This document shows, piece by piece, positions 20,757 to 31,815 of a DNA stretch of 64,000 nt. This stretch comes from Acidovorax radicis (GTDB lineage Bacteria > Pseudomonadota > Gammaproteobacteria > Burkholderiales > Burkholderiaceae_C), in the NCBI RefSeq assembly GCF_020510705.1, contig NZ_CP075184.1:2542001-2606000 (forward strand). Direction: 5' to 3'. Under the pieces are notes generated by a model. It was given only the letters and a program-made list of their open reading frames with translations, did no database searches and was not told the origin of the DNA. The position numbers were made by a program, and so were the translations under genes. The stretch's first letter is position 1, and the number at the start of each line of letters is the position of its first letter.

Positions 20757-21425
20757 ATGCAGCTCTATAACTATTTTCGATCCTCGGCCTCATACCGCGT
20801 GCGCATTGCCTTGCAGCTCAAGGGCCTGGATTACGACTACCTGCCCGTGCACCTCGTCAAGGGCGAACACCAACAGCCGGCCTATACCCAGCACGTGGGC
20901 GATGCGCTGGTGCCCACGCTGGTCACCGATGATGGTGCTGCACTTTCGCAGTCGATGGCCATCATCGAATACCTCGACGAGACACATCCCACACCGCCTT
21001 TGCTGCCCGCTACCCCCCTGGCCCGCGCGCACGTGCGCGCGCTGGCGCAGATGGTGGCGTGCGACATCCATCCCATCAACAACCTGCGGGTTCTCAAATA
21101 CCTGGTGCGCGAGGCAGGGGCCAGTGAAGACACCAAAAACGCCTGGTACCACCACTGGACGCGCAGTGGGCTGGAGGCCTTCGAACGCCAGTTGGCGCTG
21201 CTGGCGCAAGAGCGCGCCAGCCAGGGCCTGGCGCCTTCGGTGATGTGCTGGGGCGACACCCCCACACTGGCCGATTGTTGCCTGGTGCCGCAGATTTTCA
21301 ATGCGCAGCGCTTCAAGGTGCGCCTGGACGGCCTGCCGCTCACCGTGGGGGCGCATGACGCCTGCATGGCGCTGCCCGCGTTTCAAAAAGCGCAGCCCTC
21401 GGCCTGCCCCGACAGCGAGGCCTGA
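20757..21425 (+). CDS. maiA: Zeta-class GST: maleylpyruvate/maleylacetoacetate isomerase
   Basis: 222 residues. The N-terminal thioredoxin fold carries the zeta-class signature SSASYRVRIALQLKG (catalytic Ser/Cys region) and QSMAIIEYLDE; the helical C-terminal domain has DIHPINNLRVLKYL and PTLADCCLVPQIFNAQRF. These glutathione-dependent enzymes isomerise maleylacetoacetate or maleylpyruvate. The neighbouring NagK-like hydrolase makes maleylpyruvate (nagL-type) the more likely substrate, but the sequence alone does not distinguish them. It ends 2 bp before pgeF. Confidence 0.88.
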   Translation: MQLYNYFRSSASYRVRIALQLKGLDYDYLPVHLVKGEHQQPAYTQHVGDALVPTLVTDDGAALSQSMAIIEYLDETHPTPPLLPATPLARAHVRALAQMVACDIHPINNLRVLKYLVREAGASEDTKNAWYHHWTRSGLEAFERQLALLAQERASQGLAPSVMCWGDTPTLADCCLVPQIFNAQRFKVRLDGLPLTVGAHDACMALPAFQKAQPSACPDSEA

Positions 21426-21427
21426 CC

Positions 21428-22354
21428 ATGCACCACGCAGGCGCCTTGTCTGCCTCTGACTGGCTGGCACCTGATTGGCCTGCGCCACCGGGCGTGCATG
21501 CCCTGTGCACCACGCGCAGCGGCGGCGTGAGCCGCGCGCCGCGCGACAGTTTGAACCTGGGCACCCATGTGGGGGACGACCGTGCCGCCGTGGATGCCAA
21601 CCGCAGTCGGCTGCAGGCGACGATACAAACCACCACACCGGGTGCCCGGGCTATTTTTCTGGACCAGATCCATGGGGACGGCGTGGTGCACCTCGGCCCA
21701 CACACGCCCGATGGCACCGCCGCCGATGCCTGCGTGGCCACCGCACCCGGTGTGGTCTGCACGATCATGGTGGCAGACTGCCTGCCCGTGCTGCTCGCAC
21801 ACCGCTCGGGCGCGGTGGTGGCTGCGGCCCATGCAGGATGGCGTGGACTGGCTGGTTGGGGCGGGCAGGGCGTTCTGGAATCTGTTTTTAAGCGTTTTGA
21901 GGCGCTAGCGCTTACCCATCAAGCGCTGCCAGCTATCAAAAGTGAAGCAGATAAATCAGGTAAGACAGATAAGGCATATAAGGCAGCTGCGGAATCATCC
22001 CCGCTCCCGTCCCACGATGCCGTTGCGCAAGACACCCTGGTCTGGCTGGGGCCTTGTATCGGCCCTGAGGCCTTTGAGGTCGGCGCTGAAGTGCGCGCCG
22101 CGTTCTGTGATGTGTCGCCCGATGCTGCCGCGTTTTTCACCGCCCGCGCCGGGGCTGGTGGCAAATACGGGTGTGATCTGGCGGGCCTTGCGCGCCAGCG
22201 GCTGGGTGCGCTGGGCATCACCCGCGTGTATGGCAACAACAGCACGGCGCCCTGGTGCACCGTGGCGAACGCCTCACGGTTCTTTTCGTACCGGCGCGAT
22301 AACGCGGCCCTCGGGGGCAGCGGGCGCTTCGCCGCCTGCATCTGGCGCGACTGA
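21428..22354 (+). CDS. pgeF: PgeF/YfiH-family protein with an internal repeat-derived insertion
   Basis: 308 residues, longer than the usual 240-260. The metal/active-site residues of the family are present: His82 (QIHGDG), Cys118 (VADCLP) and His135 (AAHAGWRG), plus WLGPCIGPEAFEVG. Members are cytosolic purine-nucleoside-processing enzymes also linked to peptidoglycan fidelity (PgeF). Between AHAGWRGLAG and the WLGP motif, where the family has about 20 residues, this protein has about 57. The extra part (residues about 156-200) starts with a palindromic element and continues in an AT-rich Lys/Asp/Ala-rich stretch with codon use unlike the rest. The last 81 bp overlap the convergent gene at 22274. 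Confidence 0.88.
   Translation: MHHAGALSASDWLAPDWPAPPGVHALCTTRSGGVSRAPRDSLNLGTHVGDDRAAVDANRSRLQATIQTTTPGARAIFLDQIHGDGVVHLGPHTPDGTAADACVATAPGVVCTIMVADCLPVLLAHRSGAVVAAAHAGWRGLAGWGGQGVLESVFKRFEALALTHQALPAIKSEADKSGKTDKAYKAAAESSPLPSHDAVAQDTLVWLGPCIGPEAFEVGAEVRAAFCDVSPDAAAFFTARAGAGGKYGCDLAGLARQRLGALGITRVYGNNSTAPWCTVANASRFFSYRRDNAALGGSGRFAACIWRD
21893..21950 (-). repeat. Palindromic element, copy 6 (inside pgeF)
   Basis: Read on the minus strand: CACTTTTGATAGCTGGC, AGCGCTT-N7-AAGCGCT, AGCGCC. The core stem is perfect. In pgeF it is translated as ALTHQALPAIKSEA. Confidence 0.85.
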
Positions 22355-22657
22355 GGCGGCATCCTCGCCAGGGGCGGTGGGCGCCCTTGCCTTCGCGTCC
22401 TGTAGCGCGTGTTCCGCCAGCGCCGCCTCTTCCTCTTGCTTCTTCGCGTCATGAGCGGCCTGCGCAGCCGCCTCTCGCGCCTTGATCGCGCGTTTGCGCG
22501 CGGGGGTGGACAGGATGTACACCACAATGCCCATGGGCAGCACACCGTACAAAACGAAGGTGATGATCGCGCCCAGCACGGTGCCCAGGGGGCTCGTGGC
22601 CTCGGCCACGGCCATCATGAGCGTGACATAGGTCCATGTGATGACGATCAGGTACAT
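22274..22657 (-). CDS. Small two-helix membrane protein, unknown function
   Basis: 127 residues. Two transmembrane helices (about 3-24 and 28-49, the latter GAIITFVLYGVLPMGIVVYI) are followed by a basic stretch (ARKRAIKAREAAAQAAHDAKK) and a charged, Ala/Pro/Glu-rich cytoplasmic tail. I do not recognise a family function. The start at 22657 begins directly with the first helix. Its last 81 bp overlap the 3' end of pgeF on the opposite strand, so the tail sequence is constrained by two proteins. Confidence 0.7.
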   Translation of the reverse strand: MYLIVITWTYVTLMMAVAEATSPLGTVLGAIITFVLYGVLPMGIVVYILSTPARKRAIKAREAAAQAAHDAKKQEEEAALAEHALQDAKARAPTAPGEDAASVAPDAGGEAPAAPEGRVIAPVRKEP

Positions 22658-22794
22658 TGTTTTTGCATTTTCGATGAGCGCTGGTGTGTGGTGAGGGATT
22701 GAGCCGTTGCCTTGTGCCAGAGCGTGGGCAACAATCAAACCGACAGTCCCGAGAGTCCAGCCACTGTGAGCGACCCAACCACCGAGGAAAGAGC

Positions 22795-24495
22795 ATGAAT
22801 TCTGAATCACCCTGGGCCCAAAGTGCCCAGCAATTCCAGCAGATTTTCGGACAAAGCTGGTCGCAGGCCTTGCAATCGTTTCAGAAGCTGGATTCAGGCG
22901 CGCAATCGTCGGCGGCAATGCCGCTGAAACTGTCCTCGCCAAAGCTGGAGGCTCTGCAGAAACAGTATCTTCAAGAGGCGCAAGCATTGTGGACCCAGGG
23001 CCTTCAGGGCGCACCCGAGATCAAGGACAAGCGCTTTGCGGGTGAAGGCTGGGCCAGCAACCCGGTGGCGGCTTTTTCAGCAGCGGCTTATCTGCTCAAC
23101 GCCCGTACCCTGATGGGCCTGGCCGATGCTGTGGAGGCCGACGAAAAAACCAAGGCCCGCATCCGTTTCGGCGTGGAGCAATGGATGGCCGCCATGGCGC
23201 CCAGCAACTTCCTGGCTTTCAACTCCGAAGCGCAGAAGAAAGCCATCGAGACCAAGGGCGAGAGCATTGCCTTGGGGCTGAAGAACCTGCTGCACGACAT
23301 CACGCAGGGCCATGTGTCGATGACCGACGAAAGCCTGTTCGAGGTGGGCCGCAACGTGGCCACAACTGAGGGGGCTGTGGTGTTCGAGAACGAGCTGTTC
23401 CAGCTGCTCGAATACAAGCCGCTCACCGCCAAGGTCTACGAGCGCCCCTTTTTGCTGGTGCCGCCCTGCATCAACAAGTTCTACATCCTTGATCTGCAGC
23501 CCGAGAACTCGCTGATCCGCTATGCCGTCGAACAAGGCCACCGTACCTTTGTCGTGAGCTGGCGCAACCCCGACGACAGCCTGGCCCACAAGACCTGGGA
23601 CGACTACGTGGAAGACGGCGCCATGGCCGCTATCGACGTGGTGCAGAACATCACCGGCGCCGAGCAGATCAATGCGCTGGGCTTCTGCGTGGGCGGTACG
23701 ATCCTGTGCAATGCGCTGGCAGTGCTGGCGGCGCGCGGCGACGAGCCGGTGGCCAGCGCCACCTTTTTGACCACGCTGATCGACTTCACCGATACAGGCA
23801 TCCTTGACGTGTTCATCGACGAGGCCTTCGTCAAGTTCCGCGAGATGCAAATGGGCAATGGCGGGCTCATGAAGGGGCAGGACCTGGCGTCCACCTTCAG
23901 CTTTCTGCGGCCCAACGACTTGGTCTGGAACTACGTGGTGGGCAACTACCTCAAGGGCGAAACGCCGCCACCGTTTGACCTGCTGTACTGGAACAGCGAC
24001 AGCACCAACCTGCCCGGGCCTTTCTACGCCTGGTACCTGCGCAACTTCTATCTTGAAAACAACCTGGTCAAGCCCGACAAGCTGACGGTGTGCGGCGAGA
24101 AGATCAACCTGGGTCATCTCACGCTGCCGGTGTACATCTATGGCTCGCGCGAAGACCACATCGTGCCTATCACGGCCGCCTATGCGTCCACGCAGACGCT
24201 GCCGGGCAAAAAACGGTTTGTCATGGGCGCATCGGGTCACATTGCCGGTGTGATCAACCCGCCCGCCAAAGGCAAGCGCAGCCACTGGATCCGCGCCGAC
24301 GGCAAGCTGCCGGCCACACTCGACCAATGGCTGGAAGGCGCCACCGAGCACCCCGGCAGCTGGTGGACTGACTGGTCGACCTGGCTCAAAGGCCATGCGG
24401 GCAAACAGATTGCAGCACCCAAGGGCTATGGCAGGGGCACAAAGTTCAAGGCCATGGAGCCTGCACCGGGCAGCTACGTCAAAAAGAAGGCCTGA
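22795..24495 (+). CDS. phaC: Class I poly(3-hydroxyalkanoate) synthase PhaC
   Basis: 566 residues. The N-terminal region (FGQSWSQALQSFQKLDSG...) is followed by the alpha/beta-hydrolase core with the PHA-synthase lipase-like box GFCVGGT (catalytic Cys298), the downstream catalytic Asp region YGSREDHIVP and His in GASGHIAGVINPP. It polymerises 3-hydroxyacyl-CoA, mainly 3-hydroxybutyryl-CoA, on the granule surface. The ATG at 22795 has a Shine-Dalgarno (GAGGA, 7-base spacing). It is first in phaC-phaA-phaB, the standard order in betaproteobacteria. Confidence 0.96.
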   Translation: MNSESPWAQSAQQFQQIFGQSWSQALQSFQKLDSGAQSSAAMPLKLSSPKLEALQKQYLQEAQALWTQGLQGAPEIKDKRFAGEGWASNPVAAFSAAAYLLNARTLMGLADAVEADEKTKARIRFGVEQWMAAMAPSNFLAFNSEAQKKAIETKGESIALGLKNLLHDITQGHVSMTDESLFEVGRNVATTEGAVVFENELFQLLEYKPLTAKVYERPFLLVPPCINKFYILDLQPENSLIRYAVEQGHRTFVVSWRNPDDSLAHKTWDDYVEDGAMAAIDVVQNITGAEQINALGFCVGGTILCNALAVLAARGDEPVASATFLTTLIDFTDTGILDVFIDEAFVKFREMQMGNGGLMKGQDLASTFSFLRPNDLVWNYVVGNYLKGETPPPFDLLYWNSDSTNLPGPFYAWYLRNFYLENNLVKPDKLTVCGEKINLGHLTLPVYIYGSREDHIVPITAAYASTQTLPGKKRFVMGASGHIAGVINPPAKGKRSHWIRADGKLPATLDQWLEGATEHPGSWWTDWSTWLKGHAGKQIAAPKGYGRGTKFKAMEPAPGSYVKKKA

Positions 24496-24602
24496 GAGCC
24501 TGTTCAATGTCTTTTTGGAGATTGCATGCTGATACGCAAAAGCACGGATCAGCACCGCTGCGAGAATGACCTAGCAACAACCTTCAACCACAAGGACATA
24601 CC

Positions 24603-25781
24603 ATGGAAGACATCGTCATCGTTTCGGCCGCCCGCACAGCGGTGGGCAAGTTTGGCGGAGCCCTGAGCAAGACACCCGCTACCGAGCTGGGCGCCATCGT
24701 GATTCGCGAGGCGATTGCGCGCGCAGGGCTTTCGTCCGACCAGATTGGGGAAGTGATCATGGGCCAGGTGTTGGCGGCTGGCGTGGGCCAGAACCCGGCC
24801 CGCCAGGCGGCCATGAAGGCGGGCGTGGCCAAGGAGACCCCGGCGCTCACCATCAACGCCGTGTGCGGGTCGGGCCTCAAGGCCGTGATGCTGGCCGCGC
24901 AGGCAGTGGCCTGGGGCGACAGTGAAATCGTGGTGGCGGGCGGGCAGGAAAACATGAGCCTGGCCCCCCATGTGCTCAACGGCTCTCGGGAAGGCCAGCG
25001 CATGGGCGACTGGAAGATGACCGATTCGATGATCGTGGACGGCCTGTGGGATGTGTACAACCAGTACCACATGGGCGTCACGGCCGAGAACGTTGCCAAG
25101 CAACACGGCATCACCCGCGAAATGCAGGACGCCTTGGCGCTCGGGAGCCAGCAAAAGGCCGCCGCTGCGCAAGACGCTGGCAAATTTGCCGACGAAATTG
25201 TGGGTGTGAGTCTGCCGCAAAAGAAGGGCGATCCGGTTTTGTTCAACGTGGACGAGTACCTCAACCGCAAGACCAACGCCGAAGCGCTGGCGGGCCTGCG
25301 CCCGGCGTTTGACAAGGCCGGTAGCGTGACTGCAGGCAATGCATCGGGCCTCAATGACGGCGCTGCTGCCGTGGTGGTCATGAGCGCCAAGAAGGCCTCC
25401 GCTCTGGGCCTGAAGCCACTGGCGCGCATTGCCGCCTTTGGCACCACGGGCCTGGACCCTGCCATCATGGGCATGGGCCCCGTGTCCGCCTCACGCAAGG
25501 CTCTGCAGCGCGCTGGCTGGAGCGCTGCCGATGTCGATCTGTTCGAGCTCAACGAAGCCTTCGCAGCGCAGGCCTGCGCGGTGAACAAAGAGTTGGGCAT
25601 TGACCCGGCCAAGGTCAACGTCAATGGCGGAGCCATCGCCATCGGCCACCCCATTGGCGCGTCTGGCTGCCGCATCTTGGTGACACTTCTCCATGAGATG
25701 CAGCGCCGCGACGCCAAGAAGGGGTTGGCCGCACTGTGTATTGGTGGCGGAATGGGTGTGTCTCTGGCGCTGGAGCGTTAA
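24603..25781 (+). CDS. phaA: Acetyl-CoA acetyltransferase (beta-ketothiolase) PhaA
   Basis: 392 residues, the normal length. The acyl-accepting cysteine is Cys88 in [11 protein letters not shown], and the C-terminal active-site motifs are [16 protein letters not shown] and CIGGGMGV, with NEAFAAQA between. It condenses two acetyl-CoA to acetoacetyl-CoA, the first step of PHB synthesis. An AAGGA ribosome-binding site precedes the ATG. It lies 107 bp after phaC and ends 77 bp before a strong terminator. Confidence 0.96.
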   Translation: MEDIVIVSAARTAVGKFGGALSKTPATELGAIVIREAIARAGLSSDQIGEVIMGQVLAAGVGQNPARQAAMKAGVAKETPALTINAVCGSGLKAVMLAAQAVAWGDSEIVVAGGQENMSLAPHVLNGSREGQRMGDWKMTDSMIVDGLWDVYNQYHMGVTAENVAKQHGITREMQDALALGSQQKAAAAQDAGKFADEIVGVSLPQKKGDPVLFNVDEYLNRKTNAEALAGLRPAFDKAGSVTAGNASGLNDGAAAVVVMSAKKASALGLKPLARIAAFGTTGLDPAIMGMGPVSASRKALQRAGWSAADVDLFELNEAFAAQACAVNKELGIDPAKVNVNGGAIAIGHPIGASGCRILVTLLHEMQRRDAKKGLAALCIGGGMGVSLALER

Positions 25782-26168
25782 GCGTCCAGAACCCGGCGAT
25801 GTCCTGAGGACTGCCTGGCATTGCGTTTCGTTCACGGTGCACAGGTGCCGGGCACCGCAAAAAAGCCGCGTTGTAACGCGGCTTTTTTGTGGGTGAATGG
25901 TTTTTATTGGCCACTCATGGGGATGGCGAGCCTGTGCGGCAGGCGTTGGTTTGGGGAAGCGCATGGGCACCAATGCTGGCCCATCGACATCGGTGCCGAG
26001 ACTCTTGAAACGGTGACCGGGCCTGCCTGCTTGGCGGTCGAGGGGCATTCATTGTAAGAACATGGGGATATGTCAAAAAGGAAACGGCTTCAGTGTTTTC
26101 CTTCACGGCGTCGTTCGAATTTTTCGTTAGAGTGGGCAGTGATCACATTACTGACAAGGAGAAATGCC
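25782..26168. other. phaA-phaB intergenic region
   Basis: 387 bp with the terminator at 25859-25889. The rest should carry the phaB promoter, but I see no clear -35/-10 pair. A strong Shine-Dalgarno (AAGGAG) lies just before phaB. Confidence 0.6.
25859..25889 (+). terminator. Rho-independent terminator after phaA
   Basis: A perfect 12-bp stem (AAAAAAGCCGCG with CGCGGCTTTTTT) around a 6-base loop ends in a T-run. It is nearly symmetric and could work in both directions. It separates phaCA from phaB, so phaB needs its own promoter or readthrough. Confidence 0.9.
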
Positions 26169-26906
26169 ATGAGCCAGAAAGTTGCGTACGTTACCGGGGG
26201 GATGGGAGGCATTGGCACTGCTATTTGCCAGCGCCTGCACAAAGACGGTTTCACGGTGATCGCAGGGTGCGGCCCCACACGTGATCATGCCAAATGGCTG
26301 GCCGAGCAAAAAGCCCAGGGCTTCACGTTTTACGCGTCGGTGGGCAATGTGGGCGATTGGGATTCCACGGTGGAGGCCTTCGGCAAGTCAAAGGCTGAGC
26401 ACGGAAGCATTGATGTGCTGGTGAACAACGCGGGCATCACCCGTGACCGCATGTTCCTCAAGATGTCGCGCGAAGACTGGGACGCCGTGATCGAAACCAA
26501 CCTCAACAGCATGTTCAACGTGACCAAGCAAGTGGTGGCCGACATGGTGGAGAAAGGCTGGGGCCGCATCATCAACATCAGCTCGGTGAACGGCGAGAAA
26601 GGGCAGGCAGGGCAGACCAACTACTCCGCGGCCAAGGCGGGTATGCATGGTTTTTCCATGGCTCTGGCGCAAGAGCTTGCCACCAAGGGCGTCACCGTCA
26701 ACACCGTGAGCCCAGGCTACATTGGCACCGACATGGTCAAGGCCATCCGCCCTGACGTGCTGGAGAAAATCGTCGCCACCGTGCCGGTCAAGCGTTTGGG
26801 TGAGCCCAGCGAAATCGCTTCCATCATTGCCTGGCTGGCATCGGACGAAGGCGGCTACGCAACGGGCGCCGATTTCTCGGTCAATGGCGGTCTGCACATG
26901 GGCTAA
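26169..26906 (+). CDS. phaB: Acetoacetyl-CoA reductase PhaB
   Basis: 245 residues of the SDR family. The N-terminal NADPH-binding glycine motif is TGGMGGIG, followed by NNAGITRD and the catalytic Ser/Tyr152/Lys156 (SSVNG...NYSAAK). It reduces acetoacetyl-CoA to (R)-3-hydroxybutyryl-CoA with NADPH, supplying PhaC. The ATG at 26169 follows AAGGAG at good spacing and gives the family N terminus (SQKVAYVTGG). Flanking terminators on both sides make it an independent transcription unit. Confidence 0.96.
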   Translation: MSQKVAYVTGGMGGIGTAICQRLHKDGFTVIAGCGPTRDHAKWLAEQKAQGFTFYASVGNVGDWDSTVEAFGKSKAEHGSIDVLVNNAGITRDRMFLKMSREDWDAVIETNLNSMFNVTKQVVADMVEKGWGRIINISSVNGEKGQAGQTNYSAAKAGMHGFSMALAQELATKGVTVNTVSPGYIGTDMVKAIRPDVLEKIVATVPVKRLGEPSEIASIIAWLASDEGGYATGADFSVNGGLHMG

Positions 26907-26953
26907 TGCAGATGCCCGGCCATTGATGCCCGCAAAGGAGCATCCAGAAAGAC

Positions 26954-26980
26954 AAAAACCCCGCGACGCGGGGTTTTTTT
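26954..26980 (+). terminator. Rho-independent terminator after phaB
   Basis: A GC-rich stem CCCCGC/GCGGGG extended by A-T pairs, with a 3-base loop and an 8-T run. Confidence 0.9.
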
Positions 26981-27165
26981 TGAAAGGGCCGGAAAGAAGC
27001 GGGGGAAACGGAAGGGGTTGCCTGCTGTCTCCATCTTTTTGACGGGCCTATGAAATGTCCCTTTCAGTGCGTGCAAAGCGCAATCCTGGCGGATCTTGAC
27101 GGTGCATTGCTCTGGCGGCGGGCATTGTGATAAGACTACAAAAAGAGGGACGGGCTACCGCGCCT

Positions 27166-27240
27166 TCAGTAGCGGGATGGAGCGCGTTTGCGATCGCGTT
27201 CGTCTTCGGGCCAAGCATTCAAGATTACGGTGGTATTCAT
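27166..27240 (-). CDS. Possible 24-residue small protein, unknown
   Basis: The minus-strand frame reads MNTTVILNAWPEDERD, then RKRAPSRY and a stop. A strong Shine-Dalgarno (CAGGAG) stands 9 bases upstream of the ATG, better than that of many annotated genes here. The C-terminal half is highly charged (EDERDRKR). No similarity is recognised. It lies alone between convergent genes. It could be a real small protein or chance; conservation would decide. Confidence 0.35.
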   Translation of the reverse strand: MNTTVILNAWPEDERDRKRAPSRY

Positions 27241-27349
27241 ACTGAAAAACTCCTGTGATGTACCAACAACGCGGTGTCTACACAGTCCGTTGACAGCGTT
27301 CTGCAAAAAAATGCAACCGCAATGGCCCGGATGCCGAATAAAAAAATGA

Positions 27350-27415
27350 CTACAAAATTCATAGCTAATAGCGCTTGATGGGTAAGCGCTAGAGCCATAT
27401 TTTTACAGCAAAAGT
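27350..27415 (+). repeat. Palindromic element, copy 7 (intergenic)
   Basis: CAAAATTCATAGCTAAT, AGCGCTT-N7-AAGCGCT, AGAGCCATATTTTT. The core stem is perfect. It lies 18 bp past the stop codon of the ABC-F gene, between convergent transcription units. Confidence 0.85.
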
Positions 27416-27432
27416 TACATCAAATTACATGC

Positions 27433-29460
27433 TTAACTGGCGGTGGCAGCCGAAATTTCTTCCAGCTCAGAAGAAATTTCCAGCCAGCGTTCTTCCAGCT
27501 TGGCGGTCTCGTCCGTGCCGGCTTTGAGGCGTTTTCCGCATTCGGCAATTTCAGCGGGGGGCAGGGGCTCGGTGAGTTTTTGCTCCAGCTTTGCGCGTTC
27601 GGCAGCCAGGGCTCCCATGCGTTTGTCGATCTGTTCCAGCTCTTTCTTGAGCGGTCGGGTTTTTTCTGCCAGCTGTTGCCGTGCCTGGGCATCCAGTTTG
27701 CGCTGCTCCCGCCCATCTCGAGAGGGCGCGGTGGCGGAGGTGCCAGAGGCAGGCGTGGCTGCGGCGGCGGTGGTGGCAGCCACGGCAGGGGCTGCGTTGA
27801 CCAGGGATGTCTGGGCTTGTTCGGCCTGCCGCGCCTCTTCACGAAGCCGCTTGGATTCTTCCAACAGGTAGCGCTGGTAGTCATCCAGATCGCCGTCGAA
27901 GGGGCCCACAACGCCACGGCCCACCATCCAGAAGTCCTCGCAGACCGAGCGCAGCAGCGACCGGTCGTGGCTGACCAGCATGACGGTGCCGTCGAAATCG
28001 TTGATGGCCATGGCCAGCGCTTCGCGCGTTGCCAAATCCAAGTGATTGGTAGGTTCGTCCAGCAGCAGCAGGTTGGGGCGCTGCCACACGATCATCGCCA
28101 GCACCAGGCGGGCTTTTTCGCCGCCGCTCATGGTGCCCACGGCCTGCTTGACCATGTCGCCTGTGAAGTTGAATGTGCCAAGGTAGCTGCGCAGATCCTG
28201 CTCGCGGCTAGGTTGCTTGGCGTCAGGGCCCAGCTCCTTGGCCAGGCGGATCATGTGCTCCAGCGGGTTCTCCGCCGGGCGCAGCACGTCCAGCTCTTGC
28301 TGGGCAAAGTAACCGATGTTCAGACCCTTGCCCTCGGTCACGCTGCCGCTCAGGGCTTTCATGGTGCGCGCGATGGTCTTGACCAGGGTCGACTTGCCCT
28401 GGCCGTTGGCACCCAGAATACCGATGCGCTGGCCCGCCAGCACAGAGCGGTTCACGCCAGTGAGGATGGTGGTGGGCGTGCCCTCGTCGTCCACATAGCC
28501 AAATGACGCATCGCTGATGGCCAGCATCGGGTTTGGCAGATTGGCAGGTTCCTTGAACTCGAAGGTGAAGTCCGCCTCGGCCAGCACAGGTCCGATCTTC
28601 TCCATGCGTTCGAGCTGCTTGACGCGGCTTTGCGCCTGCTTGGCCTTGCTGGCCTTGGCCTTGAAGCGGTCGATGAACTTCTGCAGGTGGGCCATCTTCT
28701 CTTGCTGCTTGGAGAAGCTGGCCTGTTGCAGTTCAAGCTGCTGGGCGCGCAGCTCTTCGAACTTGCTGTAGTTGCCGCCGTAGCGGTTCAGCTCGCCTTG
28801 CTGGATTTGCAGGGTGACGTTGGTGATGGCATCGAGAAACTCGCGGTCATGGCTGATCACGATCATGGTGCCCGCATAGCGCTTGAGCCAGGCCTCGAGC
28901 CAGACCAGGGCGTCCAAGTCCAAGTGGTTGGTGGGCTCGTCGAGCAGTAACAGGTCGCTGGGGCACATCAGCGCACGCGCCAATTGAAGCCGCATGCGCC
29001 AGCCGCCCGAAAAGCTGTTGACCGGGTGCTCTAGCTCGCTGACGCGAAAGCCCAGGCCCAGAATCAGAGCCTGAGCGCGCGCCACGGCGTCGTGCGCACC
29101 GGCGTCATGCAGGTCCGAATAGGCATGGGCGATGGCCATGCCATCGTCGCTGGCCTCAGCCTCGACCAACTGGCGCTGGACCTCGGCCAGGCGCGTGTCG
29201 CCCTCCAGCACGAACTCGGTGGCCGACTGGTCGGTCTCGGGCATGTTCTGCGCGACTTCGGCCATGCGCCAGCTGGTGGGGATGTAGAAATCTCCCCCGT
29301 CCTCGTGCAGTTTGCCGCTCAGCAGGGCAAACAGGCTGGACTTGCCCGCGCCGTTGCGGCCCACGAGGCCGACGTTTTCGCCGGGGTTGATGGTGGCGGA
29401 AACGCTGTCCAGCACCACTTTGGCGCCGCGTCGCAAGGTGACGTTTTTAAGGGTGATCAT
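27433..29460 (-). CDS. ABC-F family ATPase (YheS/Uup-like)
   Basis: 675 residues with two tandem ABC domains and no membrane segments. First Walker A GRNGAGKSS (about 35-43), signature FSGGWRMRLQ, Walker B LLLLDEPTNHLD; second Walker A GANGQGKST, signature MSGGEKARLV, Walker B LLLLDEPTNHLD. The linker between them is a charged P-site tRNA-interaction-motif-like helix pair (FIDRFKAKASKAKQAQSRVKQLERM). After an Ala/Thr-rich spacer comes a C-terminal coiled coil (about 590-670), as in YheS and Uup. ABC-F proteins act on ribosomes or in recombination-related tolerance; the precise role is not readable. It is last in the dapC-to-prmB minus-strand run, 121 bp after prmB. Confidence 0.92.
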   Translation of the reverse strand: MITLKNVTLRRGAKVVLDSVSATINPGENVGLVGRNGAGKSSLFALLSGKLHEDGGDFYIPTSWRMAEVAQNMPETDQSATEFVLEGDTRLAEVQRQLVEAEASDDGMAIAHAYSDLHDAGAHDAVARAQALILGLGFRVSELEHPVNSFSGGWRMRLQLARALMCPSDLLLLDEPTNHLDLDALVWLEAWLKRYAGTMIVISHDREFLDAITNVTLQIQQGELNRYGGNYSKFEELRAQQLELQQASFSKQQEKMAHLQKFIDRFKAKASKAKQAQSRVKQLERMEKIGPVLAEADFTFEFKEPANLPNPMLAISDASFGYVDDEGTPTTILTGVNRSVLAGQRIGILGANGQGKSTLVKTIARTMKALSGSVTEGKGLNIGYFAQQELDVLRPAENPLEHMIRLAKELGPDAKQPSREQDLRSYLGTFNFTGDMVKQAVGTMSGGEKARLVLAMIVWQRPNLLLLDEPTNHLDLATREALAMAINDFDGTVMLVSHDRSLLRSVCEDFWMVGRGVVGPFDGDLDDYQRYLLEESKRLREEARQAEQAQTSLVNAAPAVAATTAAAATPASGTSATAPSRDGREQRKLDAQARQQLAEKTRPLKKELEQIDKRMGALAAERAKLEQKLTEPLPPAEIAECGKRLKAGTDETAKLEERWLEISSELEEISAATAS

Positions 29461-29581
29461 TCGGAGTTCAGAAAAAAGCGCACCCGCACAAGGCGGGTGG
29501 CAGTAAAAAGCAGGGGGCCAGCGCTATGGCAAACGGTGCAACCGATGCAAACGGAGCAAAAAGACAGTGGCGCGCAACCCT

Positions 29582-31734
<2,153 letters not shown>

Positions 31735-31815
31735 TCAAAGAATCGGTTGCCCGAGGCGCTGCGCCAGCAACTGGCGCGGGCCGAGCGGGAGGCGTCAAAG
31801 GCGACTCAGGGGGGG

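Larger units (their letters stand above)
26907..27432. other. Region between convergent phaB and the ABC-F gene
   Basis: 526 bp with the phaB terminator, a 24-codon minus-strand open frame with a strong ribosome-binding site (27166-27240) and palindromic element copy 7. Nothing else recognised. Confidence 0.6.
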
